Below are positions 28,755 through 41,021 of a DNA stretch of 64,000 nucleotides, in pieces. Made by a program: the position numbers and the translations under genes. How positions within the stretch are numbered: the stretch's first letter is position 1; each line of letters opens with the position of its first letter. This DNA comes from Rhodococcus spelaei (GTDB lineage Bacteria > Actinomycetota > Actinomycetes > Mycobacteriales > Mycobacteriaceae): positions 310,001-374,000 of the forward strand of contig NZ_VIGH01000001.1 of NCBI RefSeq assembly GCF_006704125.1, given 5' to 3'. The notes below the pieces were generated by a model that was not told where the DNA came from, did not search any database, and was given only the letters and a program-made list of their open reading frames with translations.

Positions 28755-28799
28755 CTTGGGAAGGTTCGACCCCGAAATCCGGGGTCGAACCTTCCCAAG
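28755..28799. terminator. perfect 20-base-pair hairpin
   Basis: Perfect arms CTTGGGAAGGTTCGACCCCG (28755-28774) and its complement (28780-28799) with a five-base loop AAATC. It lies 24 bases after the small Trp/Cys-rich ORF and 38 bases before the P450 start. It is positioned as a terminator of the small ORF, with no T run. Confidence 0.7.
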
Positions 28800-28837
28800 A
28801 CGATGGCCTCGATCATCCCATTGACAACATCGCAGAT

Positions 28838-30094
28838 ATGTCTCACCCTCGACACATGACGACGACGATGTCCGGCCAGGCTGCCTTCGTGCCGCGCTCC
28901 GCCGAGACCTGGCGTGACCCCTGGGGCATGTACGCGGACCTGCGTGACCACGACCCGGTGCACCATGTGGTTCCCGCGCACGATCCGGCTGCGGACTACT
29001 GGGTGCTGACCCGGCACGCCGACGTGTTCGCCGCGGCCCGCGACCACGAGACCTTCTCTTCCGCCGACGGCCTGACCACCACCTACGGCGAACTCGACAA
29101 GATCGGGCTGCGGGACAACCCGCCGCTCGTGATGCTGGACCCGCCCAAGCACACCGACTTCCGCAAGCTCGTCGCGCGCGGCTTCACGCCGCGCCAGGTC
29201 GAGGCCGTCGAGCCCGCGGTCCGCGAGTTCGTCGTCGAGCGCATCGAGGGGTTGCGCGCGTCGGGTGGCGGCGACATCGTCGCCGAACTGTTCAAGCCGC
29301 TGCCCAGCATGGTGGTCGCGCACTACCTCGGTGTCCCGGCCGAGGACCGCGGCCAGTTCGACGGCTGGACCGAGGCGATCGTCGCGGCCAACGCGAACGG
29401 CGATCCCCTCGAGGCGGCCGCCGCGGTGGGCGACCTGATGGGCTACTTCGGCGGGCTCATCGAGCGCAGGCGCGCGGAGGCCGCGGCAGGCGAGTCGGGC
29501 GACGACACCATCTCCCATCTCGTCGCTGCCGGCATCGGCGCCGACGGCGACATCTCCGGCATCCTGTCCATCCTCGGTTTCGCGTTCACCATGGTCACCG
29601 GCGGCAACGACACCACGACCGGCATGCTCGGCGGCTCCGCGGCGCTGCTCACCCAGCGACCCGACCAGCGGGCGCTGCTGCTCGAGGACCCGAGCCGCAT
29701 CCCGGACGCCGTCGACGAGCTGCTGCGGCTGACCTCGCCGGTCCAGGGTCTGGCCCGCACCAGCACGCGGGACGTCACGATCGAGGGCGTCACGATCCCG
29801 GAGGGGCGAAAGGTGTTGCTGGTCTACGGTTCCGCGAACCGCGACCCCCGCGCGTACGGCCCGAACTCGGAGGAACTCGACGTGCTGCGCGCACCGCGGC
29901 AGATCATGACCTTCAGCCACGGCAGCCACCACTGCCTCGGCGCGGCCGCGGCCCGGATGCAGGCCCGCGTGGCGCTCGAGGAACTGCTGGCCCGCTGCCC
30001 CGACTTCTCGGTGGACGTCGACGGCATCGAGTACGCGGCAGGCAACTACGTCCGCAGGCCCACCCGGGTGCCCTTCGTGGTGAACGCGCGGTGA
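28838..30094 (+). CDS. cytochrome P450
   Basis: A 418-residue soluble bacterial P450 monooxygenase; the substrate is unknown. The I-helix GGNDTTTGM (oxygen activation) lies near residue 250, ExxR in DELLRLTSP near 295, and the heme-binding FSHGSHHCLGAAAARM with the cysteine ligand near residue 365. The ATG at 28838 is chosen; ATGs at 28856 and 28868 are possible, and none has a strong ribosome site. Its stop overlaps the start of a TetR gene by four bases (GTGA), so the pair is an operon and the TetR probably controls the P450. The ferredoxin partner is not adjacent. Confidence 0.88.
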   Translation: MSHPRHMTTTMSGQAAFVPRSAETWRDPWGMYADLRDHDPVHHVVPAHDPAADYWVLTRHADVFAAARDHETFSSADGLTTTYGELDKIGLRDNPPLVMLDPPKHTDFRKLVARGFTPRQVEAVEPAVREFVVERIEGLRASGGGDIVAELFKPLPSMVVAHYLGVPAEDRGQFDGWTEAIVAANANGDPLEAAAAVGDLMGYFGGLIERRRAEAAAGESGDDTISHLVAAGIGADGDISGILSILGFAFTMVTGGNDTTTGMLGGSAALLTQRPDQRALLLEDPSRIPDAVDELLRLTSPVQGLARTSTRDVTIEGVTIPEGRKVLLVYGSANRDPRAYGPNSEELDVLRAPRQIMTFSHGSHHCLGAAAARMQARVALEELLARCPDFSVDVDGIEYAAGNYVRRPTRVPFVVNAR

Positions 30095-30678
30095 CGTCCT
30101 CGGCCACGCCGTGGCTGCGTGACGAGCGGATCGAGGCCGCCGCCGAGCGGATCCTCGACGCCGCGGCCGAACTCTTCGTCGAGCGCGGCGTCGCCACCAC
30201 CGGCATGGCCGAGGTGGCCAAGGCCGCCGGGTGTTCGCGCGCCACGCTGTACCGCTACTTCGACAGCAGGCGTGCGCTGCACCTGGCGTTCGTGCACCGC
30301 GAGGCCCGGCGGCTCGGCGACCGCGTCGCGGCGGAGGTGGCGGGGATCGCGGATCCGGGGGAACGGATCACCGAGGCCACTCTCGCCGCCGTCCGCGAGG
30401 TCCGGCAGACGTCGACGCTCGCGGCCTGGTTCGGGCTGGGCGATGCGGGCATCGCCTCCGAGCTCGCGGGCACGTCGGAGGTCGTCGAGGTGCTCGGGTC
30501 GACGTTCCTCGCGGATGCCGGTGGCGGCGCGGAACTCTCGCGTCGGTCGCGCTGGCTGGTGCGGGTGATCGTCTCGTTGCTCACCGTGCCCGGCGCCGAC
30601 GAGGCGGACGAGCGGGCGATGATCGAGCAGTTCGTCGTGCCGGTGCTCCTGGCGCCGGGAAGCGGCGGTCTGGACTGA
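30091..30678 (+). CDS. TetR family transcriptional regulator
   Basis: A 195-residue TetR protein. The helix-turn-helix lies near residues 28-62 (GMAEVAKAAGCSRATLYRYF). The C-terminal domain has a Trp/Phe-containing pocket segment (LAAWFGLGDAG). It is translationally coupled to the P450 gene by a four-base overlap and is convergent with the IclR remnant. Local control of the P450 is likely but inferred. The GTG start at 30091 is set by the overlap and the family length. Confidence 0.87.
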   Translation: MTSSATPWLRDERIEAAAERILDAAAELFVERGVATTGMAEVAKAAGCSRATLYRYFDSRRALHLAFVHREARRLGDRVAAEVAGIADPGERITEATLAAVREVRQTSTLAAWFGLGDAGIASELAGTSEVVEVLGSTFLADAGGGAELSRRSRWLVRVIVSLLTVPGADEADERAMIEQFVVPVLLAPGSGGLD

Positions 30679-30690
30679 CCGGTGCCGGGG

Positions 30691-31334
30691 TCAGGTCGTC
30701 GCGGACCCGACCCCGGCCAATCGTCGGCCCACCTGCCAGGCGCCGCGCCGCAGCGCCCGCTCCAACCACCCGCCGCGGGCGTCGAAGTCGCTCGCGTTCA
30801 CGCTCAGCGACACCGCGCCGACCGTCGAGCCACCGACGACCACCGGGGCGGCGAGGCACGCGAGCTTCGGCATGTACTCCTCGACCTCCACCGCGAACCG
30901 CATCGCGCGAACCTCGTCGAGTTGCTCACGCAGGCGCGCCACTGCCGTCACGCTCCGCTGCGTGACGGCGTCCAGGCCGCGACCGCCGACGTAGGCGTCG
31001 AGTTGGGCCTCGCTCATCTCGGCGAGCATCAGCTTCCCGAACGCCGTCGTGTGAGCTGCCTCCGCGAAACCGACGTGCAACTCCCGGATGCGGGGCCGTC
31101 GCGCGGACTCGCTGATGTGCGAGACGACGATCTCCTGGTCCCGGAACAGGGTCAGGTAGGTGGGGGCGTCCGTGCCGACGTGGAGTGCGTCGAGGACGGC
31201 GACCACCTCCGGGGTGGGCACGCGGTCGTCCCGCCCGGGGTGCCGCCGACGAGTGCGAGGATCCGCAACACTCGATCCGCCGACTGGAGATTCCCGGTGT
31301 CCCGTGCGGCGAGCGGCCGTGAGGTAGCGGGCAT
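30691..31334 (-). pseudogene. IclR family regulator remnant lacking the helix-turn-helix
   Basis: The 3' part (30691-31221, 176 residues from a GTG) is an IclR effector-binding domain: FRDQEIVVSHISES, AAHTTAFGKLMLAEM and VGAVSLSV. The 5' part starts at an ATG at 31334 in another frame and encodes only the opening of an IclR DNA-binding domain (NLQSADRVLRILALVGG). The roughly 70 residues that would hold the recognition helix and linker are missing between them, and the frame changes. This looks like an internal deletion that destroyed DNA binding. The 3' part could still be made from its own GTG as an effector-domain-only protein. Confidence 0.65.
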
Positions 31335-31490
31335 GACGCCGAGTCTAGTGACGCAGCGAGGTAGCCGATCGGCGATTCCGCGGTCCTTTCTCACATGGCG
31401 CGAACCGGTCTTGCCGCCATCGGCGGACCCGGCGCACGCTGGGTTCCCGGCCCCGCATCGAGGCCGCGACAACGCACGAAAGGCGTGGAC

Positions 31491-32057
31491 ATGGCTCCCA
31501 AGGTGATCCTGTTGACCGGTGACGGCGGTGAGACCCTCGAGGTCTTCTACCCCTACCAGCGACTGCTGGAGGCGGGCTACGAGGTCGACATCGCTGCGCC
31601 CACCAAGCGCAAGCTCCAGTTCGTCGTCCACGACTTCGTCGACGGGTTCGACACGTACACGGAGAAGCTGGGCCATACCTGGGAGGCCGACATCGCTTTC
31701 GCCGACGTCGATCCCGCGGACTACGTCGCACTCGTCGTGCCGGGCGGACGGGCGCCGGAGTACATCCGGAACAACCCGGACGCGCAGCGGATCGTGCGGC
31801 ACTTCTTCGCCGAGGGTGCTCCGGTCGCCGCGATCTGTCACGGGCCGATGCTGCTCGCCGCCTCGGGTGTGCTCGAGGGCCGGACGTCGGCGGCCTACCC
31901 GGAGCTCGCGCTCGACGTCGAGGCGGGCGGCGGGACCTTCGAGGACGGCGCGGGCGTCGTGGACGGCAACCTCGTCTCCGGCCGGGCCTGGCCGGACCAC
32001 CCGACCTGGATGCGCGAGTTCATGCAGTTGCTGGAGAAGGCAGCGCCGGTGAACTAG
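31491..32057 (+). CDS. DJ-1/PfpI family protein
   Basis: A 188-residue class I glutamine amidotransferase-like protein of the DJ-1/PfpI family. The nucleophile elbow VAAICHGPMLLA near residue 122 holds the reactive cysteine, and VPGGRAPEYIR near 85 is the usual acidic and glycine-rich partner segment. Members include proteases, glyoxalase-like deglycases and chaperones; the activity is not predictable here. The ATG at 31491 has GAAAGG about eight bases upstream. It is convergent with the VIT-family gene. Length is normal. Confidence 0.85.
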   Translation: MAPKVILLTGDGGETLEVFYPYQRLLEAGYEVDIAAPTKRKLQFVVHDFVDGFDTYTEKLGHTWEADIAFADVDPADYVALVVPGGRAPEYIRNNPDAQRIVRHFFAEGAPVAAICHGPMLLAASGVLEGRTSAAYPELALDVEAGGGTFEDGAGVVDGNLVSGRAWPDHPTWMREFMQLLEKAAPVN

Positions 32058-32075
32058 AAACGCGCCGGCGCCGGA

Positions 32076-36050
<3,975 letters not shown>

Positions 36051-36073
<23 letters not shown>

Positions 36074-36614
36074 TGCGGCGGCGTTGGTCTCCGGTTCCGC
36101 CGAGTCGGCCGCAGAGGTGAAGATCCTCAACCTCGTGCAGGGCACCGTCGGCGCGCAGCCCGGCGTGATCGCGGCCGCCCGCGGCATGTCCCACTTCGGC
36201 GAGCACGCGCTCGGCTGGGTCGCGATCGCCGGCCTCGGTGCCGCGCTGGACCGTCCGCGCCGCCGCCAGTGGGCGGGTGTCGCGGTCGGCGCGGTCGGCG
36301 CGCACGCGGCCTCCATCGTGATCAAGCGTGTCGTGCGGCGGCCCCGACCCAACGACCCCTCGGTGCAGGTGAACGTCTCGACGCCGAGCAAGCTGAGCTT
36401 CCCGTCGTCGCACGCGACGTCCACCACCGCCGCCGCCGTGCTGCTCGGCCGGCTCACCGGGCTACCCTTGCCCGCGGTGCTGGTGCCCCCGATGCTGCTC
36501 TCGCGGCTCGTGCTCGGAGTGCACTACCCGACCGATGTGCTTGCCGGATCCGCCCTTGGCGCAGTCTCGGCCGCAGTGGTGCTGCGGGCCGAACAGAAGT
36601 TTGGAGAGAAATGA
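36051..36614 (+). CDS. PAP2 phosphatase, decaprenylphosphoryl-5-phosphoribose phosphatase (Rv3807c-like)
   Basis: A 187-residue membrane phosphatase proposed to dephosphorylate decaprenyl-phospho-5-phosphoribose, the UbiA product, on the way to the arabinose donor. PAP2 motifs are KRVVRRPRP near residue 97, SFPSSHATST near 120 and SRLVLGVHYPTDV near 157. It starts at a GTG inside the glfT2 3' end (23-base overlap), and its stop overlaps the ubiA start by four bases. Synteny with Rv3807c supports the assignment. The alternative is a general lipid phosphatase. Confidence 0.88.
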
Positions 36615-37516
36615 GCGAGCACCCCGCCGAGGTCGCCGGGCCGCCCAAGTCGCTGGCCGGCGGGATCGTCAAGGCACTGCGTCCCCGCCAGTGGGTGAAG
36701 AACGTCCTGGTGCTGGCCGCACCGCTGGCCGCGGGCTCGGTCACCGAGGCCGACGTGCTGCTGTCGGTCGCGCTGGCGTTCGTGGTGTTCTGCATGGCCG
36801 CATCCGGCATCTACCTCGTCAACGACGCGATGGACGTCGAAGCCGACCGCCAGCACCCCACCAAGCGTTTCCGCCCGATCGCGGCCGGCGTGCTCCCGCT
36901 GGGCCTCGCCTACGCCATGGCCGTCGTGCTGCTGGCCGGTTCGATCGGCCTCTCGTTCATCGCGAACTGGCACCTGGCCCTCGTCATGGCCGTCTACATC
37001 GCCATCCAACTGGCCTACTGCTTCGGGCTCAAGAACCAGGCTGTCCTGGACATCTGCATCGTGTCCTCGGGCTTCCTGCTCCGCGCGATCGCCGGTGGCG
37101 TCGCCGCCGAGATCCCGCTGTCGCAGTGGTTCCTGCTGATCATGGCGTTCGGTTCGCTGTTCATGGCCGCGGGCAAGCGGTACGCCGAACTGAAGCTGGC
37201 CGAGGCGACCGGCGCGAAGATCCGCAAGGCGCTCGAGTACTACACCGCCCCCTACCTGCGGTTCGTCTGGACGCTCGCGGCGACCGCCGTGGTGATCTGC
37301 TACGGACTGTGGGCCTTCGAGCAGGACCGGGCGCACGGCAGCAACTGGTTCGCGATCTCGATGATCCCGTTCACCATCGCGATCCTGCGGTACGCCGTCG
37401 ACATCGACGGTGGTGAGGCCGGCGAGCCGGAAGAGATCGCACTGCACGACCGGGTGCTGCAGTTCCTCGCGCTGGCGTGGATCGGAGTGGTGGGTGTCGC
37501 TGTCTACATCGCCTGA
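36611..37516 (+). CDS. ubiA: decaprenyl-phosphate phosphoribosyltransferase (DPPR synthase)
   Basis: Transfers 5-phosphoribose from PRPP to decaprenyl phosphate, the first committed step to decaprenyl-phospho-arabinose. The 301-residue polytopic UbiA-fold protein has RPRQWVKNVLV at the N-terminus, the Asp-rich NDAMDVEADRQHPTKRFRP near residue 70, and the second conserved loop SGFLLRAIAGG near residue 155. The ATG at 36611 has GGAGAG upstream and overlaps the PAP2 stop. Its 3' end overlaps aftB by 23 bases. It matches Rv3806c. Confidence 0.95.
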   Translation: MSEHPAEVAGPPKSLAGGIVKALRPRQWVKNVLVLAAPLAAGSVTEADVLLSVALAFVVFCMAASGIYLVNDAMDVEADRQHPTKRFRPIAAGVLPLGLAYAMAVVLLAGSIGLSFIANWHLALVMAVYIAIQLAYCFGLKNQAVLDICIVSSGFLLRAIAGGVAAEIPLSQWFLLIMAFGSLFMAAGKRYAELKLAEATGAKIRKALEYYTAPYLRFVWTLAATAVVICYGLWAFEQDRAHGSNWFAISMIPFTIAILRYAVDIDGGEAGEPEEIALHDRVLQFLALAWIGVVGVAVYIA

Positions 37517-39401
37517 CGCGATCCGCTCCGCGGAACCCGCCGCGGTCGACGGCGACACCCGCGAATCGGTCTCCGCCTCGACCGCCCGCTGGGTGTACCT
37601 CGGCGGCGTGGTGCTGACCGCCGCCCTGTTCGTCTGGGGTGGGTGGCAGCGCCGGTGGATCGCCGACGACGGTCTGATCGTGCTGCGGACCGTGCGCAAC
37701 CTGCTGGCGGGCAACGGTCCGGTCTTCAACGCGGGCGAGCGGGTCGAGGCGAACACCAGCACCCTGTGGACCTATCTGGTCTACGCGTTCGGATGGCTCA
37801 CCCACATCCGGCTCGAGTACGTCGTGCTCACGCTCGCGCTGGTGCTCTCCGGCGGCGCGATCGCGCTGGCGATGATCGGCACCGGCGCGCTGTGGCGTCG
37901 ATCGTCGTTCGGCTCCGCCGGAACACTGCTGCTGCCCGCGGGCGCGCTGGCGTACATCGCGGTGCCCCCGGCCCGCGACTTCGCGACCTCCGGGCTCGAG
38001 AGCTGCCTGGTCATCTTCTGGATCGCCCTGGTGTGGGTGCTGTTGGTGCGCTGGTCGCAACGCGAACCCAGCACCGCGTCGGTGCTGACCCTCGCCTTCG
38101 TCGCGGGCCTCGGGCCGCTGGTCCGGCCCGAGATGGTCATCCTGGCCGGCCTCGCGCTGCTGCTGATCTTCCTCGCCCCCGGCACCTGGAAGCTGCGCGT
38201 GGCGATCGTCGCCGTCGCCGGCGCGGCACCGGTGCTGTACCAGATCTGGCGGATGGGCTACTACGGACTGCCGTACCCCAACACCGCGGTGTCGAAGGAT
38301 GCCGGCGGGGCCAAGTGGGGCCAGGGCTTCACCTACCTGTGGAACCTGGTCGGGCCGTACTGGCTGTGGCTGCCGCTGCTCCTGCTCGGCGGTTACGCCG
38401 CCTGGATGCTGCTCCGGCGCACCCGCGGCACGGGCACCGATCTCACGTCCCGTACCTGGCAGTCCCGGCTGCACTCGCCGGCCGCCGTGGTCGCGGTGAT
38501 CCTCGTGACCGCGCTGCTGCTCGGCATCTACTCGGTACGCGTCGGCGGCGACTTCATGCACGGCCGGGTGCTGCTGCCGGTCCTGTTCTGCTTCATCCTG
38601 CCGATCGCCGTTCTGCCGGTCCGGCTGCCGCCGCGGGGCCAGTGGGGTCGCACCCCCGCGACCGGTCTGTTCGCCGTCGGCGCGGTCGCGTGGTTGGCCA
38701 CCGTGGTCTGGGCGATCGTCGCGTCGACCGCGCAGGGCATGCCGAACGGCACGGTGGTCGGGAAGTCGGGCATCGTCGACGAGCGCGCCTTCTACGTCCT
38801 CAACACGGGCCACGCGCACCCGATCCGGGCCGAGGACTACCTCGACTACCCGCGGATACGGGCGATGGTCGAGACCATCGCCAACACCCCGGACGGCGGT
38901 CTGCTGCTGCCCGCGGCCTACTTCACCTACTGGGACCTCGTGCCGCCGCCGGCGCCGATCCCGGAGGGCGGGGCGGGTCACACCGTGTACTTCCTCAACC
39001 TCGGCATGACGAGCATGAACGTCGGGCTGGACGTGAAGGTGATCGACCAGATGGGTCTGGCGTACCCGCTGGCCGCGCACACCGAGCGTCTCGGCGACGG
39101 CCGGATCGGGCACGACAAGGCCCTCTACCCCGACTGGGTGGTCGCGGACACCGGCATGGTCGACCAGCACCCCTGGCTGCCCTGGTACCTGGACGAGAAC
39201 TGGGTCGCGCAGGCGAAGGTCGCGTTGATGTGTCCGGACACCGAGGAGTTGCTGGCGTCCTCGCGCGGCGAGCTGACCCGACCGTTGTTCATCCGCAATC
39301 TCAAGCGCGCGTTCCACTACGCCGAGTACCGGATCGACCGGGTTCCTGCCTACGAAATCGAGCGCTGTGGGCTCACGCCACCACCCGAAAGGCCCAAGTA
39401 G
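37494..39401 (+). CDS. aftB: terminal beta-(1->2) arabinofuranosyltransferase AftB
   Basis: Adds the terminal beta-1,2-linked arabinofuranose to arabinogalactan and lipoarabinomannan from decaprenyl-phospho-arabinose, on the outer face of the membrane. The 635-residue GT-C protein has about nine or ten membrane helices and a C-terminal extracytoplasmic domain. Strong signatures are RRWIADDGLIVLRTVRNLLA with an acidic pair, GNGPVFNAGERVEANTST, and PPARDFATSGLES. The GTG at 37494 lies 23 bases inside ubiA. It is last in the glf operon and corresponds to Rv3805c. Confidence 0.95.
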   Translation: MSLSTSPDAIRSAEPAAVDGDTRESVSASTARWVYLGGVVLTAALFVWGGWQRRWIADDGLIVLRTVRNLLAGNGPVFNAGERVEANTSTLWTYLVYAFGWLTHIRLEYVVLTLALVLSGGAIALAMIGTGALWRRSSFGSAGTLLLPAGALAYIAVPPARDFATSGLESCLVIFWIALVWVLLVRWSQREPSTASVLTLAFVAGLGPLVRPEMVILAGLALLLIFLAPGTWKLRVAIVAVAGAAPVLYQIWRMGYYGLPYPNTAVSKDAGGAKWGQGFTYLWNLVGPYWLWLPLLLLGGYAAWMLLRRTRGTGTDLTSRTWQSRLHSPAAVVAVILVTALLLGIYSVRVGGDFMHGRVLLPVLFCFILPIAVLPVRLPPRGQWGRTPATGLFAVGAVAWLATVVWAIVASTAQGMPNGTVVGKSGIVDERAFYVLNTGHAHPIRAEDYLDYPRIRAMVETIANTPDGGLLLPAAYFTYWDLVPPPAPIPEGGAGHTVYFLNLGMTSMNVGLDVKVIDQMGLAYPLAAHTERLGDGRIGHDKALYPDWVVADTGMVDQHPWLPWYLDENWVAQAKVALMCPDTEELLASSRGELTRPLFIRNLKRAFHYAEYRIDRVPAYEIERCGLTPPPERPK

Positions 39402-39699
39402 GACAGGTCGCCTGGCGTGAACATCTCGTTTGTGTAACGCTCGCGGTCAGTTAGTCGATGAAAAGAGTGTGTTCGCCTCGGTACCGAGCCTCGAATGATG
39501 AAAATCGGGGGCCGAGGCACCGGTTGTCAGAGCCATCGCCGTGACATACAGTCCAGCGAGCGCAGTGTGACCTTGATCAGTTCCACTGCCGATCCCGCTT
39601 GCGTGGGGTCGGCAGGTTTGTGGCTTACCGACGATTGCCGGGCCGCTTCCTCCATCTTTGGGGCGCGGGCACCGCAGGAGAAGAAAGAGAGCAGTATTC
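39402..39699 (+). promoter_or_regulatory. leader region of the first mycolyltransferase gene
   Basis: 298 bases between aftB and the mycolyltransferase contain no convincing gene. The segment is less GC-rich than the neighbours (for example GATGAAAAGAGTGTGTTCGC near 39468), as expected for a strong promoter and leader. The ribosome site AGGAGAAGAAAGAGAG precedes the ATG. No defined -10/-35 pair or operator can be named with confidence. Confidence 0.4.
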
Positions 39700-40698
39700 A
39701 TGCGTATTGGCAGAACGGGGTTCGGTACGAACCTCAAACGACGCCTCCTCGGCCTCTCGGCCGCAGCGCTCGTCCTGCCCCTGACTGCTGGTATTGCGGG
39801 CACCGCCGTCGCCGGCGCCGCGCCGATCGCGCACCGCGCGCCCTCGGGTGGCTTCGAAGAGGTCATGGTGCCCTCGTCGATGGGTCCGATCAAGGTCCAG
39901 ATCCAGTGGGCCGCCCGCGGTGGCAATGCCGCCCTGTACCTGCTCGACGGTCTCCGTGCCCGTGACGACCGCAACGCGTGGACGTTCGAGACGAACGCCC
40001 TCGACCAGTACCGCAACGACAACGTCACGCTGGTGATGCCGGTCGGCGGCCAGTCCAGCTTCTACAGCGACTGGATGGCGCCGTCGAACTTCAACGGCCA
40101 GAAGTCCACGTACAAGTGGGAGACCTTCCTGACCAAGGAGCTCCCGGACTACCTCGAGACCCGCGGCGTCTCGCGCAACAACAACGGCGTCCTCGGCCTG
40201 TCGATGGGCGGCTCCGCCGCACTGACGCTGGCCGCGTACCACCGCGACCAGTTCAAGTTCGCCGGCTCGCTGTCGGGTTACCTGAACATCTCGGCGCCGG
40301 GTATGCGTGAGGCGATCCGCGTCGCGATGCTCGATGCCGGTCGCTTCAACGTCGACTCCATGTGGGGTCCGCCGTGGAGCAAGGCGTGGCTGCGTAACGA
40401 CCCGTTCGTGTTCGCCCCGCAGCTCAAGGGCCTGTCGCTGTACGTGTCCTCGGCCAGCGGCCTGCCGGGCGAGTACGACCACCCGCGCGCACCGATCGAC
40501 TACTACAACACCGCCAACGGCATGGGCCTCGAGGCCCTCGCGCTGGTGAACACGCGCTCCTTCCAGGTCCGGATGGCCACCCTCGGCATCCCCGCGACCT
40601 ACAGCTTCCCGTCCAACGGCACGCACTCGTGGCCGTACTGGTCGGCCGAGCTGTTCAAGGCCCGCAACCAGATCCTGGACGCGCTGAACGCGCACTGA
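39700..40698 (+). CDS. mycolyltransferase (antigen 85-like esterase)
   Basis: Transfers mycolic acid between trehalose monomycolate and arabinan or trehalose, outside the membrane. The 332-residue protein has a signal peptide (residues 1-40, cleaved near AGAAP) and an alpha/beta-hydrolase fold. LLDGLRARDD, VGGQSSFYSDW, the nucleophile S168 in GLSMGGSAA, and a C-terminal histidine in GTHSWPYW are all typical of Ag85. The ATG at 39700 has a strong ribosome site. It occupies the fbpA (Rv3804c) position after aftB. The gene is well adapted in codon use, consistent with high expression. Confidence 0.93.
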   Translation: MRIGRTGFGTNLKRRLLGLSAAALVLPLTAGIAGTAVAGAAPIAHRAPSGGFEEVMVPSSMGPIKVQIQWAARGGNAALYLLDGLRARDDRNAWTFETNALDQYRNDNVTLVMPVGGQSSFYSDWMAPSNFNGQKSTYKWETFLTKELPDYLETRGVSRNNNGVLGLSMGGSAALTLAAYHRDQFKFAGSLSGYLNISAPGMREAIRVAMLDAGRFNVDSMWGPPWSKAWLRNDPFVFAPQLKGLSLYVSSASGLPGEYDHPRAPIDYYNTANGMGLEALALVNTRSFQVRMATLGIPATYSFPSNGTHSWPYWSAELFKARNQILDALNAH

Positions 40699-40724
40699 TC
40701 ACAGGACGCCAGATGTAAATCGTC

Positions 40725-40767
40725 GATGCCGCTCCACGCGCCGATCCCGGCCGCGTGGGGCGGCATC
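40725..40767 (+). terminator. terminator hairpin after the first mycolyltransferase gene
   Basis: Arms GATGCCGCTCCACGCG (40725-40740) and CGCGTGGGGCGGCATC (40752-40767) pair with one mismatch across an 11-base loop, followed by GCGGTTTGGG. It begins 27 bases after the stop codon and separates the two mycolyltransferase genes. Confidence 0.7.
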
Positions 40768-41021
40768 TGCGGTTTGGGTGCGCCTCGCGCCTGAGCAACA
40801 AATGCACCATACGTAGCAGCGCGTCACCTGCGTCACACCTGACCTGCGTGTTAGAAAGAACGACGAGCGTCAGGCGTCACGGCACGGCGTCCGCGTTGGT
40901 CGGGGGCAAGCCGAGAGCCGAGTGCCGAGTTGATCCGTCAACTGGCCGAAAGCAGAAAGAGAGTCACCGTCAGATGCGACCAGTACTGAGGAAGCCGGGT
41001 ACCCGGCCCGGGGGGAGCGCA
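40768..41021 (+). promoter_or_regulatory. upstream region of the second mycolyltransferase gene
   Basis: No gene is seen here, although the frame of the downstream gene is open throughout. The region has a direct repeat GCGTCACCTGCGTCACACC near 40820-40838 that could bind a regulator. An AGAAAGAGAG at 40955-40964 copies the leader of the preceding mycolyltransferase gene and could serve an alternative ATG at 40974. Confidence 0.4.

Noticed and set aside
28755-28799. Possible tRNA, because the hairpin contains GGTTCGACCCC, which resembles a T-arm
   Set aside because: No acceptor, D or anticodon arms fit around it; the sequence is one perfect 20-base-pair hairpin.
28820-28840. TTGACA at 28821-28826 as the -35 box of a P450 promoter
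   Set aside because: No reasonable -10 hexamer lies at 16-18 bases, and the ATG is too close.
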